Below, piece after piece: positions 1 through 7,945 of a stretch of 64,000 bases of DNA. Positions within the stretch are counted from its first letter, which is position 1. Each line of letters opens with the position of its first letter. Where the stretch lies: positions 62,001 through 126,000 of the forward strand of contig NZ_QGGU01000004.1 of assembly GCF_003148745.1 (NCBI RefSeq), given 5' to 3'. Source of the DNA: Pleionea mediterranea. GTDB lineage: Bacteria > Pseudomonadota > Gammaproteobacteria > Enterobacterales > Kangiellaceae. The notes under the pieces were generated by a model, which saw only the letters and a list, made by a program, of their open reading frames with translations, did no database searches and was not told where the DNA came from. Made by a program: the position numbers and the translations under genes.

Positions 1-192
1 GCAGTGTATACAGCCATCAATTGAACGCCCTGGATATTGCTTCTCTGCATAGTCTACAGCTTGTTGGCAATCAAAGAATTGACCAAGAGCTAAACGATTT
101 TTGAGATTCGGCAAGTGATTGCAAATATCTTCATTGTGAACCTCGTGTTCACCAGTAGGTTGAGATTTTTTATTAATTATATAGTTGTTCAT
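1..192 (-). CDS. Small Cys-rich hypothetical protein (partial at left edge)
   Basis: The reading frame starts with ATG at 192 (AGGCGG-like ribosome site just upstream) and runs off the left edge after 64 codons. The visible part has a HEVH motif near residue 17, then Cys-x-x-Leu-Pro, a Leu-Gly-x-Phe-x-x-Cys segment and an Asp/Gly-Cys-x-x-Cys end. I recall this pattern from short proteins of unknown function that occur in many bacteria, often beside mobile genes. The regularly spaced Cys and His suggest metal binding or disulfides. It begins 10 bases after the stop of the small gene upstream, so the two are probably co-transcribed. No function is assigned. Confidence 0.55.
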   Translation of the reverse strand, partial: MNNYIINKKSQPTGEHEVHNEDICNHLPNLKNRLALGQFFDCQQAVDYAEKQYPGRSIDGCIHC

Positions 193-202
193 GTTTACCG
201 CC

Positions 203-370
203 TTATGGTTGGTTGCCCTGTTGTTCGTACTCTTCTATTTCACACTCCGGATAAGGCTTGCAAGAAATGGCCTCTACTGGGTAGGAAGTCTTTGTAACCT
301 CGGTTTGCTCAACTTTTGTTGGGCTTATTTCCATAGAAAACCACATTATGATCCAACTGAAAAAGTCCAT
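203..370 (-). CDS. Small hypothetical protein with hydrophobic N-terminus
   Basis: This is a 55-residue frame. I chose the ATG at 370 because an AGGGGG ribosome site sits four bases upstream; the same frame extends to a TTG at 463 but without such a site. The first 16 residues are hydrophobic and aromatic, like a short membrane anchor or export signal, and the rest is acidic with two Cys in a Cys-Lys-Pro-Tyr-Pro-Glu-Cys segment. The next gene starts 10 bases downstream. I do not recognise the family. Confidence 0.4.
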   Translation of the reverse strand: MDFFSWIIMWFSMEISPTKVEQTEVTKTSYPVEAISCKPYPECEIEEYEQQGNQP

Positions 371-482
371 ATATCCCCCTAAAAACTCGTTTAGAAATAT
401 TGATTCGGGGGATAAATTAGAGAAAGCTGGCGTGAAAGAACCGAGGAACTGACTAAAAATCAATGAGAATATTATTGGTCGT

Positions 483-2543
483 CTACAATTTGATCAATTC
501 AGTGTTTCCTCTAATGGCTTTAGTGAAGATTATTGTATTGTCCTGTTCATTGTAAGAAATGTAGCCGCCTAAGGGGCTTGAGTGTACAAGAGCCGGTTTT
601 GTGTCGTTATGTTTTAACGAATATAGATATGGTGGGCCATCGGCTTTATTTTCTACCCAAAATATGGCGGTATTTGTTATATACCAGTGATTCGAGTCCG
701 CCATTTGGTTCGATTGATTGATTAGTAGCTCTGAATCTGACTCTAAGTCATAACGAACAAACTTATGAGAATGCTTAAACCAAGCAAAAATCCAGCGTCC
801 ATTGGGAGATTGTTTTATTAATTGAGCATTTGGATACTTTTCTACCGGGGACATGGAGCCATCTTCAACATTCAGTAGGTTAATAATGGATTCATTATTT
901 GTCGTACCTAAGATATAGGCCGAACTAGAGTTACTTGCCCAATTGAAATTCAGGAAGTAGCGATTTTCATTGGCTCCCCAATGAATACTATCCTCTAGTA
1001 AACTGTATACAAACCAGCGGCCATCAAACGTTCCTCCTAATTTTAGGCCGTCAGTGCTAAAGTCAAGTGACGTAAAACGTCCATTTTTCTGCAATTTCGT
1101 GACTAGATGAGGTTCTTCTCCAGGTGCTCGCAGCCATACTTGAAATACGCCTGTTTTATTCGATACCCACGCAATATGCTGGGTTTTCTGGGAATAAACC
1201 GGTACCGAATCAGAAAAAGAACTATCTACAAGAATCTTTTCCTCTTTTGTTTCAAGGTTATGTGAAGTTATATCTCGATCTATCAAACTACCGGAAATTA
1301 CGGCAAAGCGAGAATTGTCTTCATCGATGAGGATGGGAGCATATACTGGGGTGGTAGGGCTTTTTACGGGTGTTCGTTGTTTGGTTATAAGATCCAGTTG
1401 AACAATCTGATTGGAGTTGTCTTTAAAGTAGAGCTTTTTGCCATCTTTGCTCCAGTTAACAGTAAAAATAGTCGTTTCAACTGTGTCAACCAAAGTATTA
1501 TCCCGGGTTCCTAAGTCTAATATACGAACTTCGACTTTATACCTTTGTGTGTTCCGTAGAATTGCCAATTTGGTCTTATCTGGAGAAACACTCATAAAAT
1601 AGTCTCCCCTGCCTGTAATAGGTGGGGCTGTTATGCGTTCTGAAAGGCCTGTTAGATTTGAGTAACTAAATAGCGAAAAAGGCTGATCAATAGCTGGGCT
1701 ATTAGAATAAATGTATTGTTGCTCATGAATGCCTTCGATAATTCTGGCTCCCTCGGCTGAGACATGACAACTTTTAATGACCACAATGTCTGTTACTGAT
1801 ACTGAAGAAGGCTCAAAGCGTCCCTCCATTAATTCACATCGACCATCACTAAGCCGAGTGAATAAGATGTGTTTTCCGTCTTTTTTAACTGAGCCATGTT
1901 TATAGGAAAAATTTGGGTCATTTAATAGAGGTGTTACATCACCAGAAGACATTTGACGAATATATAGTGACCAGTTAGAACTATTTTCTCTATAGCTAAA
2001 TATCATCCATTCTTTATTGTCAGATAGGCTCGGAAAATACTCTTGTCCTTTATAGTACGTGAGTGGCTCTGTGGAAGCATGATCGTATAGAGGGGTATTA
2101 TTGACTCGAGCAGGTTTCAGGAAAGTGTATAGAGTCACTAAAACAATTAGTGTCCCGATTCCCGCCCAAATTACACTTGAATTTACCGATTTTGGCTTTT
2201 TGGGAGTAGATGAATCGATTGATACCGGTAGAGTTAACCGATAGCCAACTTTGTTCCGGTTTTCAAAAATAGTTTTATCTTTATCTCCGAATACTTTTCT
2301 CAGTTGACGGACGTTATAAACAATTGTGCCATCAGTTATGGATACATCTGAGTAAACTAAGTCTGAAATCTGGTCATTAGTAAGATATTCGCCAGGGTGT
2401 TTCAGAAACGCTAAAAGTGTTTTTAGTACTTTTGATGTGAGCTCATGAGTCTTGCCATCAGGGGAAATTACAATCGACGACCTGACATCTATTGTGAAGC
2501 TTCCCACTTTGTATTTTAATTTATTATTAAGTTCTATGCTCAT
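483..2543 (-). CDS. CadC/ToxR-type membrane regulator with TolB-like propeller
   Basis: The 686-residue protein has an OmpR/PhoB-type winged helix at about residues 10-106 (ending Asn-Lys-Val-Gly-Tyr-Arg-Leu, the usual wing), one membrane segment at about 124-142, and a long C-terminal part rich in Asp-Gly-Lys and Ser-Pro-Asn/Asp-Gly-Arg turns typical of TolB/WD40-like beta-propellers. Known relatives (CadC, ToxR) bind DNA directly from the inner membrane and sense periplasmic signals. Here the propeller would be the periplasmic sensor. It is transcribed away from the Cas2-like gene across a 470-base A+T-rich gap. Target genes are unknown. Since comM's N-terminus is not in the window, the gene is probably transposon cargo. 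Confidence 0.85.
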   Translation of the reverse strand: MSIELNNKLKYKVGSFTIDVRSSIVISPDGKTHELTSKVLKTLLAFLKHPGEYLTNDQISDLVYSDVSITDGTIVYNVRQLRKVFGDKDKTIFENRNKVGYRLTLPVSIDSSTPKKPKSVNSSVIWAGIGTLIVLVTLYTFLKPARVNNTPLYDHASTEPLTYYKGQEYFPSLSDNKEWMIFSYRENSSNWSLYIRQMSSGDVTPLLNDPNFSYKHGSVKKDGKHILFTRLSDGRCELMEGRFEPSSVSVTDIVVIKSCHVSAEGARIIEGIHEQQYIYSNSPAIDQPFSLFSYSNLTGLSERITAPPITGRGDYFMSVSPDKTKLAILRNTQRYKVEVRILDLGTRDNTLVDTVETTIFTVNWSKDGKKLYFKDNSNQIVQLDLITKQRTPVKSPTTPVYAPILIDEDNSRFAVISGSLIDRDITSHNLETKEEKILVDSSFSDSVPVYSQKTQHIAWVSNKTGVFQVWLRAPGEEPHLVTKLQKNGRFTSLDFSTDGLKLGGTFDGRWFVYSLLEDSIHWGANENRYFLNFNWASNSSSAYILGTTNNESIINLLNVEDGSMSPVEKYPNAQLIKQSPNGRWIFAWFKHSHKFVRYDLESDSELLINQSNQMADSNHWYITNTAIFWVENKADGPPYLYSLKHNDTKPALVHSSPLGGYISYNEQDNTIIFTKAIRGNTELIKL

Positions 2544-3013
2544 GATAGTGTTCTACTGTAGTCTGTGATGTTTTAAGAACCCCACGAGGATGCCTATGAA
2601 ATCCCTTTATATTCAATAAGATAAATGTGAAAAGTGCTTGCTATATACTCCTACTTTCCCTGCAACTAGAGTCATAAACGCAACAGCAAATCTCAAATTA
2701 GATATATTTAACTATAAAATAAAAGCTGATTTGTGTGAATTCTTATTTTCTTTGCACATTATTAATAATGTGATTGGTTGATATTTAATCTAAATTGGCT
2801 TTCTCATAATTTTTTCACTCATTCCTAGTTTGTTCTATTGAAAATATCATTATGCTTCCTTTCATTATTTCGCTTTTAAAATTTAAATATAAATAGAGCT
2901 AGAACTTCCGCATTTTACATTGTTGCTTTGCAATATAAGAAATGAAGTTATTAATTTAACTTTGTACTTTAATTGTTTGCGCTCGCGAAAGCATTAGCTT
3001 AAGGGGAATTATT
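2544..3013. other. A+T-rich intergenic region between divergent genes
   Basis: This 470-base gap separates the CadC-like gene (minus) from the Cas2-like gene (plus) and must hold both promoters. It is very A+T rich with many TATAAT-like words, so no single promoter can be singled out. I see no open frame, RNA or repeat of note. Confidence 0.5.
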
Positions 3014-3286
3014 ATGGCTGTTTTACTCGTAACATATGATCTTAACAAACCAGGGCAAAAGCACCTTGAATTGCTTAAAAAAATAAAGGACTTTTCATCA
3101 TGGGCATGTCTTTCAGAATCTTCTTATGCGATTAAAACAAATGCGAGTGCAAGTGAAGTATTCGACGCATTGAGGCACTATATTGATGATTCTGATACAT
3201 TGTATGTGATAAATCTTAAAAAGCCATACTCTGGCTTTGGGCCAAAAGATGTAAATGACTGGCTAGATAATAATCTACCCAGCTAG
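3014..3286 (+). CDS. Cas2-like (SinR-family) small protein
   Basis: The 90-residue protein opens with a hydrophobic beta strand ending Val-Thr-Tyr-Asp-Leu, the Cas2 fold's first strand with its conserved Asp. It has a Ser-Ser-Tyr-Ala-Ile second-strand region and an Asp-Thr-Leu-Tyr-Val-Ile strand. Database annotation calls such stand-alone proteins SinR family or Cas2-like. Cas2 itself is a nuclease-fold scaffold for Cas1 in spacer acquisition. No Cas1, other cas gene or repeat array is visible here, so a CRISPR role is unlikely. VapD-like or other ferredoxin-fold RNases are the nearest alternative. The start has a good GGGGA ribosome site. Confidence 0.7.
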   Translation: MAVLLVTYDLNKPGQKHLELLKKIKDFSSWACLSESSYAIKTNASASEVFDALRHYIDDSDTLYVINLKKPYSGFGPKDVNDWLDNNLPS

Positions 3287-3333
3287 TACCTTACTAGCCT
3301 CCAGTTAACCAATATTGTGACAGTTGTACGCCC

Positions 3334-3381
3334 GTGTCTAATATTTCAAGTTGACTCTAAACGTTAGCTGACTTTAGACAC
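3334..3381. repeat. 8-base inverted repeat upstream of the 3411 gene
   Basis: GTGTCTAA at 3334-3341 is matched by TTAGACAC at 3374-3381. It lies between the Cas2-like gene and the next small gene and could be an operator or a weak hairpin. There is no T-run to make it an obvious terminator. Confidence 0.3.
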
Positions 3382-3410
3382 CTGAGGTAGAAAATAAAAA
3401 AGGATTGTGG

Positions 3411-3692
3411 ATGTTAGAAGCAAAGATAAAATTTTTCGATATTAAGAAGTGTGGTTTTTATCTTAGAGGTAGCAATCAAATTGAATTTAGTGGAATGAAT
3501 GACACGCTTAATAATTTACACTCTTGGGCCAGCGATGGTAGAGAGTTTGTAAACACTACTACTTACGAAGTAGATCCTGACAATGATTTAAGGAATACAT
3601 ACTTTTGTAACTGGCATAGAAATGATGTCAATGGTGATAGTATTCTTATACTTTGGAATGAGGTTCCAAATGTGGTTGAGCATACTGGCTAA
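3411..3692 (+). CDS. Hypothetical protein, probably a truncated N-terminal fragment
   Basis: ATG at 3411 is preferred over TTG at 3405 because AAGGA lies six bases before it. The 93 residues begin with a Phe-Phe-Asp-Ile-Lys-Lys-Cys-Gly-Phe-Tyr segment and include a Trp-Ala-Ser-Asp-Gly-Arg-Glu stretch and a Leu-Trp-Asn-Glu-Val-Pro end. I recall a family of proteins of roughly twice or more this length from phage-resistance regions with this N-terminus and a Trp-Asn-Glu-Thr-Pro motif in mid-protein. If that is right, this gene has lost its C-terminal half. Its stop overlaps the end of a decayed gene on the other strand. Confidence 0.45.
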   Translation: MLEAKIKFFDIKKCGFYLRGSNQIEFSGMNDTLNNLHSWASDGREFVNTTTYEVDPDNDLRNTYFCNWHRNDVNGDSILILWNEVPNVVEHTG

Positions 3693-3901
3693 AAGAATAG
3701 TCGTTCAACTCGTTTGGCGGATTCTTCACTTATAACGATGGATCCTTGCTATTCACTATTAAGTCCTTCTTGATAAAGCTGGATCTGTGATGGATCAGGG
3801 TCAAGCAAATTCTCTAAATCTGGGTTTTGAGATCAAGCCGAGCATAATAACTGCTTTCAAATAGCCTGATGAACATAGCTTTGCCGATACTCTCGTGACA
3901 T
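3689..3901 (-). pseudogene. Decayed small gene with three in-frame stops
   Basis: On the minus strand one frame starting at ATG 3901 reads as plausible protein for 70 codons to a TAG at 3689, but is interrupted by TGA, TGA and TAG. The stretches between the stops look coding (Gln-Asn-Pro-Asp-Leu-Glu-Asn-Leu-Leu-Asp-Pro-Asp, and a Ser-Ala-Lys-Arg-Val-Glu-Arg-Leu-Phe end). It lies directly downstream of the MbcA-like antitoxin gene on the same strand. I cannot name the ancestor. It could be chance, since the segment is short. Confidence 0.3.
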
Positions 3902-3923
3902 ATCGTTATTTGGCCCTAAAGAT

Positions 3924-4124
3924 TCAGTAATAGCCGCTATCTAATTTCAATAGCGTCTCTTTTACCAGCTCAGCACCAGCATCACTTGAAATCGACTCCA
4001 GACCCGATTTACCGCCGAAGATCTCACGCTTCTTTTTCAACCAAGCGTCGGCCTTGTCCTTGCTGCCAAACACTTTGACCGCAAGCGACTTAGTTTCATC
4101 AGCTCTTAATTTGTTTTCATTCAT
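3924..4124 (-). CDS. MbcA/ParS/Xre-type antitoxin toxin-binding domain (DUF2384)
   Basis: The 66-residue protein matches the toxin-binding domain of Xre/MbcA/ParS antitoxins: Ala-x-x-x-Phe-Gly, Lys-Ala-x-x-Trp-Leu, then Phe-Gly-Gly-Lys-Ser-Gly-Leu-Glu, and Gly-Ala-x-x-Val-x-x-x-Leu at the end. Full-length relatives carry an N-terminal helix-turn-helix and pair with RES-domain NAD-degrading toxins. Here the DNA-binding part is missing and no RES toxin is adjacent. Downstream is only a decayed gene; upstream on the same strand is a metallophosphoesterase. It may be an orphan antitoxin that neutralises a toxin elsewhere, or a relic. Confidence 0.7.
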   Translation of the reverse strand: MNENKLRADETKSLAVKVFGSKDKADAWLKKKREIFGGKSGLESISSDAGAELVKETLLKLDSGYY

Positions 4125-4193
4125 TGCATAAGTGACCTAATAGCTACCAAATTTAATAAAATCCTTACTTAATACACACATATATTGTTAATC

Positions 4194-4970
4194 TCATTTA
4201 TTGATCTCAATGATTAGTTTGTCATCAAATCGACTATTCACATAGTGACCAATGTAGCCGCGAGGATTGCAAATAATCCGCGTGTCACCAATACGATAGT
4301 CAAGAGATGAATGAACATGTCCGTGAATCCAAAGCGATGGCTTTGTTTCTTCAATTAACCATTCTAGGTTCGAAGAGTACAACCCAAGATCTTCCCACGA
4401 ATTTGCATACGGTATTGAGCGGTGTGATGGCGCATGATGAGTCACAACTACATCGCCTGGCTTGACGTTCGTCTTTAGATAATCAACATGTGAGTAATGA
4501 AGCTTTAAAATATCGTCCGGAGTTATTTGTCGTCGCTGTTTAGCATGCTTGTAAGCAACTTCAACATTACTTAAATTGATTTTCTTGTAATCATTCATCT
4601 CTACAACTGCGTAATCCATCAATTCTGGATCTTGATTATTGAAATCAGTCCATAATGTGGTGCCATGAATCCGTCGGCCTTTTACCGTTGCCGAGCTTTT
4701 ATCAAGAAAATGCAGATGTGAGTTTTCACTTGCTATCTTGCGCCATTGCTCACAAAGCTCGTTCATTTCACGACCGTAAAACTCATGGTTTCCGGTGATA
4801 TAAATGACATCGATACCTCGATTAGTGAACTGTTCAATCAAAAATCTGGCACCTTTTCCAATGCCGATGTCGCCGGCCAATACCGCAAGCTCAACCTGGG
4901 GCAAGTCTTTAAGCCTGAACTTGCCGAACTCAAGATGAATGTCGCTCACGATTAAGGTAGGAAGACTCAC
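4194..4970 (-). CDS. Calcineurin-like metallophosphoesterase
   Basis: The 258-residue protein contains the full metal-binding set of the family: Ser-Asp-Ile-His near residues 9-12, Ala-Gly-Asp-Ile-Gly-Ile-Gly, Gly-Asn-His-Glu-Phe-Tyr, Thr-His-His-Ala-Pro-Ser and Gly-His-Val-His. Such enzymes hydrolyse phosphomonoesters, phosphodiesters or nucleotides with two metal ions; the substrate cannot be told from sequence. There is no signal peptide, so it should be cytoplasmic. It stands alone, followed on the same strand by the orphan antitoxin after a 69-base gap. Similar stand-alone phosphoesterases are common cargo on mobile elements. Confidence 0.85.
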   Translation of the reverse strand: MSLPTLIVSDIHLEFGKFRLKDLPQVELAVLAGDIGIGKGARFLIEQFTNRGIDVIYITGNHEFYGREMNELCEQWRKIASENSHLHFLDKSSATVKGRRIHGTTLWTDFNNQDPELMDYAVVEMNDYKKINLSNVEVAYKHAKQRRQITPDDILKLHYSHVDYLKTNVKPGDVVVTHHAPSHRSIPYANSWEDLGLYSSNLEWLIEETKPSLWIHGHVHSSLDYRIGDTRIICNPRGYIGHYVNSRFDDKLIIEINK

Positions 4971-5473
4971 AGTTAACTCTCAGTTGAACTAGTAGCGAAT
5001 AATATTGCAACTTTAGAGGGGGTTTGCAAGTCTTTGTTTTAAAAGAAAATAATGTATATATTAACTATTTTTTGTCGTCAATATAATGTGGGTTCAAGAT
5101 GTTGTGAGTATTCTATATAGCCTCTATGCTTTGGCTCGAAAAAAGAAGGACTTAGATTTCAGCTCTCATCACAGAGCTTGTATAAGTAGCGTAGAAACCA
5201 GATAGAGCTTTTAATAAGCGAAAAATTATTAATTGCTGCGCTGCATTAATCATGTAGGGCGGTTAATTTTTTCCAAAAAATTCGAGTGGACTATAGATAT
5301 TCAAGGATAGAAATCATGTGATTTGCTCAAAACCAAGTCGCTTTTCTAAATTTATTGCTGTTGATCGTATTTATCTTTATGTTAGTTGAGCTATATTGAA
5401 ACTATGATTGGTGACGCTACTTTCTTGAGTATCGATATTTCTTATTTGCCTTAACCATTTTTACGGATGAGTA
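4971..5473. other. A+T-rich intergenic region, nothing recognised
   Basis: About 500 bases between the metallophosphoesterase start and the gene at 5474. Promoters for both divergent genes must be here. I see no convincing open frame, RNA or repeat. Confidence 0.5.
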
Positions 5474-5926
5474 ATGAGTTGCAATCTTCAAGTACCTGAT
5501 TTGCCATATCTATCGTTGTATCTTCAGCAAGACTATCTACAAGTAATGCCAGTTTATTCGCCAGACGAAATGGACAAACCAATAACAATCGAGTTTTATA
5601 CTGTTCGTACCAATGAAGAGAAAATATGTATAAATATTGAACTTCCACAGTTCTTAGTATTTCAAAAAGTTAATCAAGAGCATATGTACTGGCATAAGTT
5701 CGTTGAACGGTTAGAAAACCGAGATATCAGCTTTAATGCGATGCCAAATAAGAAAAAACTAACGAGAATAACTGGTCATTTCAAGAATTTCGATCAACTC
5801 AACGAAGATCTTGAAAACAATGGCTTTCTATTATCGGCTTATGAAGGTGATTATTCGACTAACTTTAATTGCCGGCTGGCCGTTAGCAGTTCCAAGTTCT
5901 GGCAATTAAGTGATTCAGATAGATAG
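5474..5926 (+). CDS. Hypothetical protein, 150 aa
   Basis: I do not recognise this family. The protein has no signal peptide, membrane segment or Cys/His motif. It contains an Asp-Glu-Met-Asp-Lys-Pro-Ile-Thr-Ile-Glu-Phe segment followed by alternating strands, and a charged C-terminal half with a Gly-Asp-Tyr-Ser motif. The ATG at 5474 follows a GGATGAG sequence. The overlapping minus-strand frame is a shadow. It lies isolated between metallophosphoesterase and the large gene at 6199. Confidence 0.5.
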   Translation: MSCNLQVPDLPYLSLYLQQDYLQVMPVYSPDEMDKPITIEFYTVRTNEEKICINIELPQFLVFQKVNQEHMYWHKFVERLENRDISFNAMPNKKKLTRITGHFKNFDQLNEDLENNGFLLSAYEGDYSTNFNCRLAVSSSKFWQLSDSDR

Positions 5927-6198
5927 TGATTAGTATTTCTACATTAAAACTACAATGAATCGTTGTGGCTTTTAGATTTGTTCAAATAATGTACGCATAG
6001 CAGTCAACTTCGTAATTTATTCGTTATTTACTCGTTAAGTTTTTGTCGACTTTGGCATACACTCATACTCAAGTTCTTACATTGATCAAGCGATCTTCAG
6101 TCTAAGTGACAGGTGAATTAGTCAGTCATTAAACTCAACTTTCTGAACGATGGCAAAACTCTGTTAATGGTTCGAAAATAGGAAAAGTCTATAAATTT

Positions 6199-7887
6199 AT
6201 GGGTTCAAGCTCGAAAAATAGTGATGTTGATATTGAATTCGATATTTGTCCAACTAAAGGTGATGTATGGCAAGTAGATGGTTTTGGTTGTATTGGGCTA
6301 GATCCTAATCAGGCTTCTGAGCATTTCATTGAAATCATTATGAAAAATCGATCAAATGACGGCTCTATAGCACGACGTGAAATTGTAAAAGCTCCGATTT
6401 CAATTATTAAACACGCTAAAATTCATTCATTTTGGAGGAATGGGGCTCGACTAAGCAATAAATCTGAAACGAAATCTTTAAGAATATTAAGGCTGGAAGA
6501 TCAAGTTGCTCCACAAATAAGACGTAAAAGTAACATGGAAGATAAAAGTGGAGAATCAACGCGTTTTACCCTGTTTTTTCAGCTAAATGCTGAAATAGAT
6601 GGTGAGACCAAGAACGTTCTTATACCCTGTGTTGAAGTCTTAAGTTTCTTTTTTGGGCAATATTCAAAGATCTTACAGCTAGGTCTAAGTGGTAGAAAGG
6701 CCAACGAAGTACTGTACGATCCTGGAAAAACGTGGTTAAGCAACGGAACAGCAAAACTAAAACTACGTGAGGGTGTTCGTCTTAGTCGATATGCTAATGC
6801 TGTCGCATTTATTGTTTTTCAAGATTCTATAAAAAATAGTTTTAATAAACTTCACCCTAATATATTTGCTACAAAGACGAAGCGAGCTCAGCCGATCAGA
6901 GTAACTTGGCCATTAGAGTCCGATTTTCCATGTGTGGTTGAAACTATCAAAATTAAAAACTACTTAATTATTACTCATATCAAATCGACCAGTTTAGCTT
7001 TACCATATCAGAAATTGGAGCTGGACCAAATAAGGCCTGGCCCTAGAAAGGGAAGACAATTTACTGACTATAGAAAAGGTGTAAAACCTGGGAGGCAAAA
7101 GTACGATCCAAACAATCCTCCTGTTTTTGGAGGGAGTGAAAGCCCAAGTAGTGATTTAGAGTCTTCGATTTATCATGGGGAAGAGTTTCAGAGTCCTATA
7201 CCAAATGTAAAAATCAGCTATTCAAAGGAAAACACCGAAGTTGAAAGTGTTGAAAGGCCCAGGTTTAAAAAAAATGATGAAGATGTAGATCGTCTTACTA
7301 CAGCCAGTGGCGATGGGTATCCAAACAAACGAACAGGCCATGTTCGGTTTGAGACAATTGAACATGCATTTGATATTCATCAGTGCATGAATGAACTTAA
7401 AAATAATAAGAAAAAGTTAAACATCAAATACCATTTCATGAATGATATTAGACATCCTTCAGACTCCAGATATACAGTGCTTCCAGATTCGATGATCGAT
7501 AAATCAGTAAAATTAGTTTTTCAAACTAACTCAGACTTACTTCGTTACAAACAGCATTTAAACCAAATACTTAAACGTCCCGTCGCCATTTTTATTATTG
7601 AGCGCTACAGTAAAAAATTTTGCTATGTTAGCATCAAGGATACTAAAGGGTTTAAAACTCGTCCAGAAATTGGACTGCTATTCGAGGCATATACTTCGCA
7701 ATTTATTGACGGAGTAATAATTGAGAATCTTAAACTGTACTCCAAACATAGTCGTTCATATAAAAGGTATGCAAAATATAAGTACGGGAAGAGTTATTTT
7801 TGTTATTTTTTTGAATACAAGCTAAATGACGAACCCAAGGATAAGGCTGATTATATTTTTTTAAAACTAAAAGATCATTTATGGTAA
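6199..7887 (+). CDS. Large two-domain protein, possible TnsE-like transposition accessory
   Basis: The 562-residue protein has an N-terminal domain with an Ile-Pro-Cys-x-Glu-Val-Leu-x-Phe-Phe-Phe-Gly motif near residues 137-150, a Ser-Gly-Arg motif and a Leu-Arg-x-Gly-Val-Arg-Leu-Ser segment. A low-complexity linker follows at about 275-385, and then a C-terminal alpha/beta domain with a Arg-Pro-Val-Ala-Ile-Phe-Ile-Ile-Glu strand near 465. I recall this layout from TnsE-related proteins in Tn7-like elements; Tn7 TnsE is 538 residues and directs transposition to replicating or conjugating DNA. The match is remembered pattern, not an alignment. It lies 6.4 kb from tniQ, unlike tnsE in Tn7, and only 58 bases before the PPTase gene on the same strand, so it might belong to that operon instead. 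Confidence 0.4.
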   Translation: MGSSSKNSDVDIEFDICPTKGDVWQVDGFGCIGLDPNQASEHFIEIIMKNRSNDGSIARREIVKAPISIIKHAKIHSFWRNGARLSNKSETKSLRILRLEDQVAPQIRRKSNMEDKSGESTRFTLFFQLNAEIDGETKNVLIPCVEVLSFFFGQYSKILQLGLSGRKANEVLYDPGKTWLSNGTAKLKLREGVRLSRYANAVAFIVFQDSIKNSFNKLHPNIFATKTKRAQPIRVTWPLESDFPCVVETIKIKNYLIITHIKSTSLALPYQKLELDQIRPGPRKGRQFTDYRKGVKPGRQKYDPNNPPVFGGSESPSSDLESSIYHGEEFQSPIPNVKISYSKENTEVESVERPRFKKNDEDVDRLTTASGDGYPNKRTGHVRFETIEHAFDIHQCMNELKNNKKKLNIKYHFMNDIRHPSDSRYTVLPDSMIDKSVKLVFQTNSDLLRYKQHLNQILKRPVAIFIIERYSKKFCYVSIKDTKGFKTRPEIGLLFEAYTSQFIDGVIIENLKLYSKHSRSYKRYAKYKYGKSYFCYFFEYKLNDEPKDKADYIFLKLKDHLW

Positions 7888-7945
7888 TAACAGTTGTGGA
7901 ATTTGGAATATTGGTTTTAGATATGTTTGGAGCAATGTAGAAACA

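Noticed and set aside
3014-3692. CRISPR-Cas locus suggested by a Cas2-like gene
   Set aside because: No repeat-spacer array, Cas1 or effector is visible nearby. I kept only the Cas2-like call.
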